DNA of 64,000 bases from Gambelia wislizenii (Eukaryota; Chordata; Lepidosauria; Squamata; Crotaphytidae): contig JAUMIR010000004.1 of NCBI GenBank assembly GCA_030847615.1, positions 270,033,501-270,097,500 of the forward strand, in the 5' to 3' direction. Below the pieces are notes generated by a model, which ran no database searches, was not told where the DNA came from, and was given only the letters and a program-made list of their open reading frames with translations. The position numbers and the translations under genes were made by a program. Positions 33,942 to 45,511 of this stretch are shown here, piece after piece; the first letter of the stretch is position 1, and each line of letters starts with the position of its first letter.

Positions 33942-34272
33942 GGAGATTTTCAGACAGGCAAAAATCGCCCCTTGCCGCGCGAGCAGCCTCCCGAAACTGC
34001 TGCGTGGCAAGGGTCTTTTTCGGACGACGCTGTGCCTCTAGCGAAGCCGTCCGTGTCACTTCCGTGAAGCTTGGGACGGCTCCGCGTCATATTTCAAGCA
34101 CGGAGGCTGCCCGTGATTGAAATATGACGCGGAGCCGTCCCAAGCTTCACGGAAGTGACACGGACGGCTTCGCTAGAGGCACAGCGTCCTCCGAAAAAGA
34201 CCCTTGCCGCGCAGCAGTTTCGGGAGGCTGCTCGCGCGGCAAGGGGCGATTTTTGCCTGTCTGAAAATCTCC
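33942..34272. mobile_element. 330-bp foldback MITE, 331 bp, TTA duplication
   Basis: The element starts GGAGATTTTCAGACAGGC and ends with its exact inverse, flanked by TTA at 33939-33941 and 34273-34275. The entire length is a near-perfect palindrome whose centre lies around 34107, with a loop of only a few bases. Each arm contains its own GC-rich hairpin (CCTTGCCGCGC ... GCGTGGCAAGG on the left). It is rich in CpG. The short open frames on both strands are artefacts of the palindrome. Confidence 0.9.
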
Positions 34273-34275
34273 TTA

Positions 34276-35185
34276 GAGTCAAAGTGGTCCATCAGGTCAG
34301 CATTAACTGTCAACACCAAAATCTAGAGACTAAAACATACTGTAAATTAGCAGCCTGTGTTGGGAAAATATTCATTTATTATTTATTTGTATACCCTGTC
34401 AGCTTGAGACTTCCATGTCAGTGGGAGGGCAAATCCATTCCATGTTTTATTCTGAACTTTTCATAATCTATCCATGCTGCTAACCATATGCTAAAAACAG
34501 ATGTAGCACTTTGGATAGTCCCATTAAAATTCAGACTAAAATCCAGAGCAGATTGACCACCCCACTGACATGAATGTCACCAGTAGCCATTTCTTATATA
34601 GCCTACATTTTCTTTGAAAAGTTTAACACAGCACATATGACCCATTCTCCCCACTTCATCTTCAGAACAGACCTCTAAGTTAGGTATGGTTGTCAGATTG
34701 TGTTTTCTCCAAAGTTACCCACATTTAAAATGTTTTAAAATAGTCTCCAGCGGAAGGAAACTGCTAAACTGAGTGTCCTTGCTGAGCAGGTCTTCTTAAG
34801 CTCTTGTTAGGGTCTGAGTGATTCAGTTCCACATATTAATTGCAATCCCCTTTGAAGTTCATCCCATCTGTGAAAGTTCATTTCTTACACAGACAGTAGC
34901 TGGTTTTCTTAAGAGGCCCAAAAGACCCTAATGCCACAAAATACAAGCATTATAATCTTCCTTTCTATTAAGGTCATTCTCTAAACCAACTGCAAACAGT
35001 GGTTTTAAAACTGAGTTTAGAAAGATGGTCATTGAACAGACTGGGATTAGCAGGGCTGTTGTAGAATACATCTGGCTTTGGAGAGTTTAGAGTCCACACA
35101 GTGCCATCATCTGTAAGTCAACAGTACGTTGTTTTTATTTTATTCTTTAATTCAAAACTATTAGTATTCCTCATCCTTGCATATT
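34276..35185. other. Unassigned DNA
   Basis: No gene is seen. A possible L2-like 3' block (TTATTTATTTGTATACCCTG) occurs at about 34365-34440. Confidence 0.4.
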
Positions 35186-35665
35186 TATAGAGATCACCAG
35201 CACTGAGGCCATGATATTGAGAACACAGCTGTGCTGGGCAGGGCACATTTCTAGGATGAAGGACCATGGCCTCCCAAAAATAATACTCTACAGTGAACTC
35301 GCCATGGGTCAGCGTAAGAGGGGCGCTCCAAAAAAGCAATACAAGGATTCCCTGAAACAACATCTCAGGCTTGGCCAAATTAATCACCAACAATGGTCCG
35401 CCATGGCTTCACATTGGGAGGCATGGAGACGCACTATCCACAATGCCGCAGCTTTATTTGAGAACTCACACCAAACAAGTCTTGAAGAGAAACGACAACG
35501 CAGAAAGAATCACAAACCAGAAACATCACCCAAGGAGACCCTCTGCTGTGTTTTCTGCAACCGGACTTGTTTATCTCAGATTGGCCTTTTCAGCCATCAG
35601 CGCACTTGCAGAAAGCACTGGATGAGTCCTTCCTGAATCTTCGTTTGTGAAGAAAAGCCAGAGTA
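35186..35665 (+). mobile_element. Zinc-finger LINE C-terminal fragment
   Basis: A nearly intact frame encodes MILRTQLCWAGHISRMKDHG at 35211 onward, then the Cys/His finger CVFCNRTCLSQIGLFSHQRT, and stops at 35636. The 3' end then shows CTTCGTTTGTGAAG (hairpin) and GCCAGAG. It is 5'-truncated just before ITSIEA. Confidence 0.8.
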
Positions 35666-35666
35666 T

Positions 35667-36745
35667 CTGCCTTCAAGTCTACTCTGGCTTACACTGACTC
35701 TATCATAGGGTTTTCTTGGCAAGATTTATTCAAAGGTGTTGCTGAGAGAGTGTGTGATTTGCCCAAGGTCACCCAGTTGGTTACCATGGCTGACTGGAGA
35801 TTTGAACACTGGTCTCCTGGGGGTCGTTTACACTGGCAAATATTCTTCTAAATATACCGCTAAGATAGCTCATAGTTCCCATGGATCGCAGCACAGCATC
35901 ACCTCATTCAGAAGGGGGGAAGGTAAAACACCCAAATATAGCGTGGCAAGGGATGTCGCTACTTTTGCCAGTATATTTGCAATGTAGCGCTTTATTGGCA
36001 GTGTAAACTATCATTCCGTTAAGGGCTGCCGCAAATCTTTACTGTGATTGGTTGCTATGATGTAAGGGGCAGGCTTAAAAGAGAGGGACTCAGTTCAGTA
36101 GCAATCAGGAAACTTTGACAAATCCTCTCTGCTATTTTGCAGAAGGTCTGCCAAGAAAAAGGATTCCCAAGACCTTTCAGTCATAAAGTTCCCATCTGTC
36201 AGCTCTGCTTGGGGGAGGGAGAGAGGGGGGGAGGGGGGACTGAGGGAGGGAGAGTCAAAAATCCTCTGCTATTTTGCAAGTCTGTGAACCCTGACTAAAC
36301 AAATCGTGCTGGAAAAACTTGTGATAGGTTCACCTTAGGATCCACGGAATGGCAGCAAGGTCTTTCAGCAGAGAGATTACTGTCCCTCTGCTTCAGGGAG
36401 TGAGTTCATTTACAGGTAGATTTAGAGAGAGACAGAGACAGAGCCATTTCTTTGATCTTCCCCCCTGCTATTTTGGCAGTCTGTGAGTCTTTCTTTAGCT
36501 CGATAATGCAGGGCTTCAAAAGAGGGTCTGTGCCCTTCCCCATACAGCCTTTGTCTGCTTGGGATGCCACGCCCCCCACACTTTTTCAAGTCTGAACGAA
36601 AAAGCGGCATAATTAGAAAAAAAAACCTGACTGGCACAGCTGCGGAAAAGAATTAAAGCGCAAGTTGCCGCAATAAATCTGCTGTGTAAACCAGCCCTTG
36701 GAGTTCTAGTCCGCTACTCAAACCACTACACCATGCTGATTCTCT
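35667..36745 (-). mobile_element. Type 2 SINE split by a MITE
   Basis: SINE sequence (ATAGGGTTTTCTTGGCAAG and onward) ends at GGTCTCCTGG (35820). It resumes at TTGGAGTTCTAGTCC and ACTCAAACCACTACACC after 36698. The pieces join into the normal SINE head, so the MITE at 35821-36698 is younger. Confidence 0.75.
35821..36698. mobile_element. MITE, 878 bp, GGGTCGTTTACACTGG ends
   Basis: The left end GGGTCGTTTACACTGG is inverted in TGTGTAAACCAGCCCT on the right, with TGG flanking both sides (35818-35820 and 36699-36701). The interior is purine-rich at 36208-36250 and contains no transposase. It belongs to the GGG-type terminal group with 14264, 22735 and 58572. Confidence 0.7.
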
Positions 36746-37044
36746 GCATCCTTGCAGATATAAGGAAGAACCATAGGAAGATGAACCTCCAATTTTAGAA
36801 AGTTAAGTAGAAGCTGTACTCAAAGCCCTTGGGAGAAATAAATCACGAGTAACACATGGCATACCGATAAAGCTTCTACAATCTACAGAGACAGAACCTG
36901 CTCTAGTTCTAACTAAAATTTGTCCACAAATATGGAAAACAAAACAATGGACCACAGATCAGAAACACTCAATATACATTCCAAAGAAAGAGTCACCAAT
37001 GATTTCAGTAACCACAGTACCATTGCATTAATTTCCCATGCTAG

Positions 37045-37145
37045 CAAAAAGTGATGCTGTTGAGGATAGGGTGACTTGGAGGTCTCTCATTCATGGGGTT
37101 GGCATAAGTCAAAGTCAACCTGATGGCAGTTAACAAGAACAATAA
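37045..37145 (+). mobile_element. BovB/Sauria-type SINE tail
   Basis: TGGGGTTGGCATAAGTCAAAG, then CAACCTGATGGCAGTTAAC and AACAATAACAA, is a diverged form of the 3' end shared by BovB LINEs and squamate SINEs. Only the tail is present. Confidence 0.5.
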
Positions 37146-37574
37146 CAATTATTTCAATCCTGCCTTTCTTGATAATGATCCTTCAGAGGTGGTTTACAAG
37201 TAAACTAAACTACATTGATTTAAATCATTATAATCAATATTTTTTTTAAAAAAATCACTAGAAGCCATCTATGGAGTAGTTGATGGCAGAAGCCCTAGTG
37301 AGGAGAGAGAGGAACAGTCCAACTGGGGAAGGCCCTGATGTGGTTTTTGCTTGCTTGCCCTTCTCTCCAGGGATCCTTTCCAGAAGACCATTGGTTATAA
37401 AATGTCAGTGTCCCACTTGCCAGATCCAGGCAGAAGTCCCACAACACATGAGCAAGTCCTCTTGCATGCAACCAGCCTGATCACATGGTGTGGCTTCCCT
37501 TCCTGGATCCAGAAGAGCAAGGCAACTGGCAGCTACAGTGACAGTCTAGCATGCTGGAACTGATTCCTGTGGTC

Positions 37575-37797
37575 GCTTGGGCCCAATCTGCTTTTTCCTG
37601 GTGGGAGCAGTTTTTCCTGGGTATTTACTAAAATTGATTTATGGGTCCCTACCCCATCTTCCCCCCATCTTAGCCCCCTCTGCCCCAGGGTTATGAGGAA
37701 TGCCCAGGGGGGAAACAGGGCAAAAGCCCAGCATTGTCAGGACTGCAGGGCTCCAAGACAGGGGCAAGATGGGGTAAATTGCCCATGTAGACAAGCC
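37575..37797. mobile_element. GGG-type MITE, partial
   Basis: The right end TTGCCCATGTAGACAAGCCC is the inverse of a GGGCTTGTCTACATGG terminus. A matching terminus followed by CAATTTACCCTGACTTCC occurs at 41490, where the sequence shares CTTGGAGCCCTG and GCCCAG blocks. The left end here is eroded. Confidence 0.45.
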
Positions 37798-39293
37798 CAT
37801 TGTTTAATGTGTCTTCTCAGTTTTTTGCACTGAGTCTCTTGCACTCTTCCTATGTTAGTCAATTAGTGCTGTCAGAGTCACATGAACAGCATCTCATCCT
37901 TATAATTAGTTATAGCAGCCTTTGGTAATGTCAACAATTAACATTTTCTTGAAAATAATATTACTAGCTTCCAATATTTGCTTCCACAGTTTCCTGATAT
38001 CCTGCCACAAGACCACCAACAAATCTGTTTAGCATATGCACAATGTTCTAAACACTTTAATTTTGGCCCTAGTTTAGTAACTTTCAGTGCAGGCAGGGAG
38101 GACAAAATCTCCACAACATCAGGTTAGATTCCAGTTGCTGACTACAAAGGAGACCATTAGCTCTCACCTTCAAGACACTTTTACAGAATACAATGCTATG
38201 AGATGGAAAGAATGTTATGAAAAACAAAAACTTCAGAACTTGAACATTTTCTCCCTTCCTCTTCCCTCTCAATTTGGGCTCTCCAGCTTAAGGAGTGAGT
38301 GTTTAGAATCTTGGAAAGCTCCTTTAAATTCTGGAATAAAACCCAGAACAAATGCACTACAGCACTGACATGGAAACTACCAGCCTCTCCTGGCCAATCT
38401 TTAAAAGAGAGTGGATAAAATGGGGATTGAGGACAACTTTTTCTCTCAATTATCCAAGTACCAGCACATCTGAGCAATAAGCCAACTAAAGGAATGAAAG
38501 AGTTTCAAAGGGTTTTTGCCCCAAATAATAATACACCAGAAAATAAAATCAGTGAAAATTAGAGTAGGAGAATGGAAAAGACTCATAGACATGTCACTCA
38601 GAAGGACCCCAACAACCTCCACACAAGCCAACAGATGGGAAGGAAGAGAAACCCCAACCTTTAGCCCTAAACTTCCTCCAGTCCTAATCTTTCTCCTAGG
38701 GCACTTCTGTCTTGCTAAATCTGGTGGAGAGCAAGTAATTGCACCATCTAATTAATTATAAATAATTTGTTAAAGTATAAAATTATTAATCAATAACTCT
38801 GTGGATGCAGCTAGTTTGTGTAAAATCTAACAAACTAATAATTTAACAAAAGAATTAATCAGGTTTTTCAAGTTCTAGGAATCTGCTGAAAATCCTGTCC
38901 TGGTACACATGGTGTGGTTGTTCCTAACCATAGTTTTCCATTGCTAATCATGACTTGGGTTCATATAAAACAGGACACTATAATTAACGGAAGGTTTCCT
39001 GGTTTGTTTGTTCACTCACTCACTCAATCACAGGAAAGGTGGGGATAAAGAATCTCCAAATGTTATTAAAAGGCTAATTCACATCAACATATTAAGCCAA
39101 GATAGAAACACCCAAACTCTCTCAATTTCCTCTTTTGGGGTTTCTTGGCCTTTAGGAGAGGACTCAGGAGTTTATCTCACCTCATGAACTTTCCAAGAAG
39201 AAATTTCCCTGCTGCTTTGGCTAAGGAAATGAATGTGTGAACTATCTTGGGTCCTACTGTGGGAGAAAAACAGTATATAAATTAAATTAAAGG
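37798..39293. other. Unassigned DNA
   Basis: No gene or named repeat is seen except a likely L2-type tail (AAACAGTATATAAATTAAAT) at about 39265-39290. Open frames at 38084-38755 lack any recognisable features. Confidence 0.4.
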
Positions 39294-39318
39294 AATATAT
39301 ATATATATATATATATAT
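39294..39318. repeat. (AT)n microsatellite
   Basis: An uninterrupted AT run. Confidence 0.9.
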
Positions 39319-39625
39319 CTCAAGAAGAACTCAGGCTGGCTTAGAAACAACATTAAAACAACAGGTTAAACAGTTATTTTTTTTAAAAAAAATTAAGGTA
39401 GAAACATACTAAATATAATGAGCTAAATCAGATTTTAAAAGTTTTTAAAAGTATGTACATCAGTATTGGAGATGAATAAATGAGGCCTTGATGAACAGCC
39501 AAGTTTTCACTGGTGCCTAAGTGAAATCAGTGTTCGTGCCAATTGGGCCTCCCCGGGGAGGGCATTCCACAACTCTGGGGTTGAGGGTGGCATACTGTTT
39601 CTTGGAAGCACATTTGCTCTTTCTT
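39319..39625. repeat. L2-like LINE fragment
   Basis: CTCAGGCTGGCTTAGAAACA and AACAGCCAAGTTTTCAC, then GCCAATTGGGCCTCCCC and GGAGGGCATTCCACAAC, match the L2-type blocks at 345-640 and 62190-62290. Confidence 0.45.
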
Positions 39626-40059
39626 CTTTCATGTAGGGTTAGTTCAGCTGCCTAAGCAAAATTCTCTTGTGAGTGTTGGGTTGGGTTTACTTTCTTTATT
39701 AGCAATTAATTGTTGTAACACAAATTGAAACCATGCAGGTTTATTAGTTGCTGCTTCTCATAGTATGAGTAATCTTGTTAACAGAAGGAAAAAGCAAAGG
39801 TATTGCAAATAACCTTAGGCTCATGGAGATGACAATTATTTCATGTGAGTAAATTCATGTCATATTTTCCCTATGTATGTATGCATTTATTTAGTCTATG
39901 GACTTTATTAGGGTTTTGAATGTGTAGCCCTTGGAAATTTATGTCATAAAGAGATACTATATATCCCATTTATCTGTAGAGGACAAAGCTGAAGGTTAAA
40001 CTGCTATGCAGTATAGACAGCTGATGTTTTTCTGTCCACTTATTTCAGTATGACTAAGA

Positions 40060-40480
40060 GAAGGGAGATAGCATGCTAGGGATGATGTCAGATGATGTCA
40101 CCAGTCACCAATTGAATGAAGGGGAGTTGCTAGAACTTGATAGAACAGCTAGGAAACCCTATATAAGCAAGGCAGCCCACTTCACTTCTTCAACTGACTT
40201 CTTTGACTAACTGCTAACTGTAAGCTTAGCTATTAGAGCAATTATTTTGTTTGTAGTTTAGGATGTAAACAATAAAGACTTAGTTTAGGATGTAAACAAT
40301 AAAGACTTTAGACACTAAATGTGTCCATCTACTCATTGAACACTGAACATGCTGGAAGCATCTGGACTAAGCTTTTGCTACTCTGCTAAAACCTGATTGC
40401 TGGCTGGACTCCTGAGCATAGACAGACTCCAGCAGGCTGTAGCGCAACAGGGCAAATGCAGCAAAAAACCTGCATCCAAT
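40060..40480 (+). mobile_element. Probable solo LTR with duplicated poly(A) region
   Basis: CCTATATAAGCAAGG (TATA-like, about 40159) is followed about 110 bp later by two tandem copies of a roughly 28-bp phrase containing GTAAACAATAAAGACTT. Each copy has an AATAAA. This U3-R order is LTR-like. The left and right ends (TG/CA) and target duplication could not be fixed, so the class is unknown and no viral gene is present. Confidence 0.45.
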
Positions 40481-40484
40481 ATCA

Positions 40485-40714
40485 TGTCATAAGGATGGGA
40501 CAATAGCCCAAAGGGCAAAACTATCAGACGCCCACATCCTCACCTTTCACTGTGTGACATGATTGTGAATAAGGCATCACTTTTTTATTGATGGGAAAAG
40601 TCATCAATAAAAAGTGACACATTATTCATGCCTGTGCCACACAGCACAAACAGGTGAGTAACAACATCACCTGATCATTTTATCCCTTTGGGCTATCATT
40701 CCATCCTTATGACA
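40485..40714. mobile_element. Foldback MITE, 230 bp, TGTCATAAGGATGG ends
   Basis: TGTCATAAGGATGG and TAGCCCAAAGGG on the left are inverted on the right (CCCTTTGGGCTA, CCATCCTTATGACA). The centre is a tight palindrome around CTTTTTTATTGATGGG and ATCAATAAAAAGTG. It has different ends from the other families here. Confidence 0.7.
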
Positions 40715-41489
40715 CATTTTTGACACACCTGATAGTCCTATATGCTGCCTTTCTCACCAGAATATGGGGATTAGTTAAGCTCACTGAGACGAGAAAGATA
40801 TTGCAAGGTTAAGTGTGTGCCAATCCTTCCTTCATTCCTTCCTTCCTTGTCCTACCTTTCTCCCCATAATGTTTCTCCCAGCCTTCTGTGGTCTGCCTTG
40901 AAACAAAAAGGTATCTGCAAACATTGTCTTTTTAGAACTAGTCATAGAAAATTGAACCAGCAAAATCTCTGAGAACAGCGCAAATTAAACTCACATCCTT
41001 CTTATTGCCTGGTCCAATTTTCATGTCAAAATGAAAGAGAAGTTTCCCTTGGAGAAATCAAATACCATCTTATTCCTGGTTCTCATGTAAGAAAGACAAG
41101 TCATTGTTCTTGTTATATCATTCATCCCTAAAGAGTATGTTAAGCTATAATTTAGGCTTGCAGCTATCCTTTAATACTTTGAAAAATGACAGTGATTCAG
41201 ATGTGTGGTATTTTTCAGGACTTTTTAGGGTTAAACTTAGGGCTTGCTTATTTCACACTCTGACAAGACATGGCTTGTAGTCAAGAGTATTGGAAGTAAA
41301 GTACATGTGGCTCAGAAAAATGAAGCCACCATACCTAGCTGATTTTGTTCCCTTAAGGCCCCCTGCCAAAAGATAAATCACTTGGGTAACAGTGGGATGG
41401 TATTCTGGGACTGCATAATCAGTTTCTAGAAGAATCAGAAAGCACAGAGAAAATCCAAAGTAACAGCAATTTGATACATCTGAGGAAGT

Positions 41490-41640
41490 AGACCAAGGGC
41501 TTGTCTAGATAGGCAATTTACCCTGACTTCCACCTGTCTTGGAGCCCTGAAGTCCAAATGATGCAGGGCTCTTGCCCAGTTTCACCTCTGGGCAGTCCTG
41601 ATGATGCCTGAGGCAAAGCCTGGGGGAAGCCAGGGTAAAG
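41490..41640. mobile_element. GGG-type MITE fragment
   Basis: This begins GGGCTTGTCTAGATAGGC and shares CTTGGAGCCCTG with 37575-37797. Only part of the element remains. Confidence 0.4.
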
Positions 41641-41654
41641 CTGTTACCTGAATT

Positions 41655-41793
41655 ACTGAGGAATTATTGTCTTCCTCTAAGGCTGAGAGAGTGTGACTTG
41701 ACCCAGTAGGTATGCATAGCTGAATGCTGATTTGAACCCTGGTCTTCCAGAGTCCTAGTCCAATACTCAAACCACTACATCACACTGGCTCTC
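41655..41793 (-). mobile_element. Type 2 SINE, partial
   Basis: GTCTTCCTCTAAGGCTGAG through AACCACTACATCACACTGGC matches the head half of the SINE at 11370-11597. Confidence 0.7.
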
Positions 41794-41795
41794 CG

Positions 41796-41870
41796 GATCA
41801 TAGAATCATAGAGTTGGAAGATACCATGAGGGCCATCCAATCCAACCCCCTGCACTGCAGGAAAAAAACG
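41796..41870 (-). mobile_element. CR1 3' terminal fragment
   Basis: ATCATAGAATCATAGAGTTG and GAGGGCCATCCAATCCAAC are the reverse complement of the CR1 3' end. Only about 75 bp is present. Confidence 0.7.
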
Positions 41871-42930
41871 GCAAGAATTTCAGAGTAAACACAAACAAAT
41901 ATATCCAATCTTGTAGCAGTATTAAAAATGTCAGACAGTCCAGCTAATAGTTGTGCAACCATTGGCACAACTACTGCAAACAAAGTCATAATGTGTAGTA
42001 CAATAGTTTGTGGAATAACTCTTGTGTTGGCTGGTGCAAAAGGAATCCAAATATGGGATAAGACACTTGCATAAGCATGAAAACAGGGCTTTGTGGTAGA
42101 AGCTTTACACTAGCGATACACTAACTATTGACTACAACATCTGTAGCACTGAAAGACTACAGGTAAAAAGGAAAGTGGCTCAGAGTATACTAGTGAAAGA
42201 ACTATTCATGGCCTCATTGCAATGCAGCTGCCTTGTGGAGCTCATATTGGTTTGATGATACAATTTAAGCAAATATGAAAAAATGAAATATCTCATCAGA
42301 TTTCTGTGACAGCCTGAGGGTTGCATTGATTTTACTCAGTACAGCAGTACATAAATATCTAATGACGGTTCCCTGAGAACAAATCACCTTTCTTTTTAGT
42401 TGCCATAAAATTTGGTAGTACAATAAATTAGCTAAAGGCAAAGGGGAGAAAGTTGAATCCTGGCTTTTATAGTGCTTCACAGAAGAGGGAAAGCAAAAAG
42501 CAATCCATTTTCTAATGGTTTGAGATTACTGATATTTCCAGATTAACATTCACACAATTAACCAAGGATAATAAATGTCATGAAAGCTCTAAAATAACAT
42601 ACAACAAATTAAAGGTTCAGTCTAAAGGAACAAAACTCCCACTGATTTTAATGTGGCTAGATTGCCTTCATTGTCAGGAATTCAAAACAAGCACAATAGC
42701 TTTCAGAATGGATTGCAGTAGATAAGGAGAAGGCAAAGCAGGGAAAGAAGTGGATGCTGCAGTAGGGCAGAAGACCAGTCTGGCAGTGTATAGTAGAAAA
42801 GGAAAAACAACCAAGGTGTCTGATTACATCTTCTCTCAATATCTCAATAAGAGGGTATAAGAACAGGGTATAAGAAAGCATCCCTTTAGATCAGTTTGTG
42901 CATTACCCATATTTCCCAAGCTGACATAGA
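41871..42930. other. Unassigned DNA
   Basis: No gene or named repeat is recognised. Confidence 0.4.
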
Positions 42931-43190
42931 AGTGTGTCTGTACTACACAATTGTAACACTTTGATACTGCTTAAATTGCCATGGTTCCACCCTATGGAAT
43001 GCTTGGATATGTAGTTAAGTGAAGTGCTTAGATTTCTCCACTAGAGAACTCTGATGAATTCTCTTGAACTGCAACAAAGATTTCTATATCTCTCCAGAAA
43101 ACCCTGTAAATCCAGGTTTCTGTAGCATGGAACTTTAACTATTAAGGTGTATCAGACTGCTATAACTGTGTAGTGTGGATAGGCTCTAGG
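42931..43190. mobile_element. Short foldback MITE (~260 bp)
   Basis: CTACACAATTGTAACAC with TTGCCATGGTTCCACCCTA on the left is mirrored on the right by GTAGCATGGAACTTTAACT and CTATAACTGTGTAGTGTGG. It is related to 7340-7745. Confidence 0.6.
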
Positions 43191-43213
43191 GGCAGGGCTA
43201 CTCCCAGAATTAT

Positions 43214-43543
43214 GGACATTTTCAGACAGCCCTTACCGCGCAAGCAGCCTCCGGAGCAGTAATGAGGCTGCTGCGCGGCAGGGGGTCCTTTTCGGATGCC
43301 ACCATCCCTCTGCCGTGACCATTTATGGCACGTACATGAAGCTTTGAAGCGGCTGCGTCATATTTCAATCACGGAAGTTGCCTGTGATTGAAATATGACA
43401 CGTCCGCTTCCCAAGCTTCACGTACATGCCACGAATGGTTATGGAAGAGGGATGGTGGTGTCCGAAAAGGACCCCCTGCTGCGCAGCAGCCTCGTTACTG
43501 CTCCAGAGGCTGCTTGCGCGGTAAGGGCCATCTGAAAATGTCC
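43214..43543. mobile_element. 330-bp foldback MITE, 330 bp, TAT duplication
   Basis: The element starts GGACATTTTCAGACAGCC and ends GGCCATCTGAAAATGTCC, flanked by TAT at 43211-43213 and 43544-43546. It is a near-complete palindrome with its centre at about 43380. Each arm carries GCAGCCTC ... GAGGCTGC inside CCGCGC ... GCGCGG. Its architecture and length match 33942-34272, though the arm sequence is diverged. Confidence 0.88.
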
Positions 43544-43546
43544 TAT

Positions 43547-44402
43547 GTCTCCATCATCCAATATTGGTGTGTTGAGTATAGTTATTCTCATAGGAACACT
43601 AATAGGCAAATAGCTGCTTGCATGTAGGGTTCTGTGTGATTGGAGCAATGCCTCAATTAAGTATCACAGTCATTCAGAACCTCCATGTGGAAGCAGTTGT
43701 TCATACATTGGCATTCCTTATGCAAACAAGCATGTTCAACATGTGGATGTCAGCTGAAGGCAATACGACATTAAAAGCAAAGATAAAAGCAGTCAACACA
43801 ATAAAGTCCTGTGGTTTGGGTGGGCAACTGCAGAGGGGCAGGGACCTTCCCCCCCCCCCTTGGTGGGTTATACCATCACATTTCAGTGTGCAGGAAGTGA
43901 TATCACATCATTTCCAGCCAATATTTTGATTCATTTTCTGCCTGTCTGCCTTTCTTTCTCACCAGCTGTGGGGTGCAATCACCATATTTGCTTATAGTTT
44001 GGGTGCATTTGGCTGACTGGGGGTAAAAAAAATCATCTGAAAAAATGAGAACCTTTTTATATAATATTAGAATTGGCTCAGGAGGGCTTCAAGGGCTGCC
44101 ATTTCTTTTTCTTTTCTTTTTTAAGGGAACACACAGTAGCATGTTTATATCACAATACCATATAGCCAAACAGATTTGGCTGTATCATGATATTGTGAAG
44201 CCACATTAGACTAAGAACAGTTCTTTACCTCAGTGGGAGAATACTTTCACTCCGTTTCCCAAGTCTCTGAATTATCACTAAAATAGGAAGACATTTTATA
44301 ATGGTGGGCTTCTAACAAACTTTGTCTCCCTACATACATTTTGATTAAATTTTAATCTGAAAGAAGGTACATTACATGGAATCTTCTTACTTTCTAAGGT
44401 AG
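43547..44402. other. Unassigned DNA
   Basis: No gene is recognised. A C run (43851-43860) and pyrimidine-rich tracts are the only features. Confidence 0.4.
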
Positions 44403-44539
44403 ACTCATAGAATCTTAGAGTTGGAAGGGACTACAACCTCCTGCTATGCAGGAATATACAACTACAGCACTCCTAAAAGATACCCATCCAGTCTCTGCTT
44501 AAAGACCTCAAAAGTTGGAGAGTCTACCACGTTCCAAAG

Positions 44540-44758
44540 CTGCGGACACACTGTAGAAATAATGCAGTCTGCCACTGCTTTAATTATCATGGCTCCATCC
44601 TATGGAATCCTGGGATTTGTAGTTCATTGTGGCCCCAGAGCTCTCTGACAGAGTAGGCTAGATATCTCACAAAACTACAAATCCCAGAATTCCATAGCAT
44701 TGAACCATGACAGTTAAAGTGGTGTCAAACTGCATTATTTTTTCAGTGTGTCAGCAGC
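44540..44758. mobile_element. Short foldback MITE inside CR1
   Basis: GACACACTGTAGAAATAATG on the left is inverted in GCATTATTTTTTCAGTGTGTC on the right, with the TTTAATTATCATGGCTCC block mirrored by CATGACAGTTAAAG. It is the same family as 15655-15877. The surrounding CR1 resumes at CCTTGGCAGTCTGTTCC. Confidence 0.75.
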
Positions 44759-45511
44759 CTTGGCAGTCTGTTCCATTGTTGAACAGCTCTTACAGTAAAA
44801 AGGTTCTTCCTAATGTTTAGGTGGAATTTCTTTTCTTGTAATTTGAACCCATTGGTTTGTGTTCTAGTCTCTGGAGCAGCAAAAAACAAGCTGGCTCCAT
44901 CTTGTACATGACATCTCTTCAGATATGTAAAGATAATTATCAGGTCACGCAGTCTTCTCTTCTCCAGATTATATATTCCCACTGTCATCAGTCATTCCTC
45001 ATAAGCCTTGGTTTCAGACCTTTGCATATCTTGGTTGCACTTCTCTGGAAACATTCCAGCTTCTTGATATCCTACTTGAACTGTGGTACCCAGAACTGGA
45101 CAAAGTGTTCCAGACAAGATCTAACCATAGCAGAATAAAGTGAGGCTAATGCTTCCCTTGATCTGGATGCTATATTCCTCTTGATGCAATGCAGAATTGC
45201 ATTTACTTTTTTGGCCACTGCCTCACACTGTTGACTCACATTTAGCTTGTGGCTTACTAAGACACCTAGAGCTTTTTCATATGCATGGCTTTCAAGCCTT
45301 GTGTCACCCATCCTATATGGCATTTTTACCACCTAGATGTCATACCTTATATTTATCCCCGTTGAAATTCATTTTGTTAGATTTGGCCCAGTCTCCAATC
45401 TGTCAAAGTAATTTAAAACTCTAATCCTGTCTTCTGGGGTATTAGCTACTCCCCCTAATTTGGTGTCATCTGCAAATTTGATGAGCATGACTTCTATTCC
45501 ATCATCTAAAT

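Noticed and set aside
34094..34466. Open frames across the palindrome at 33942-34272
   Set aside because: They are mirror-image frames of a palindromic MITE with no protein family features.
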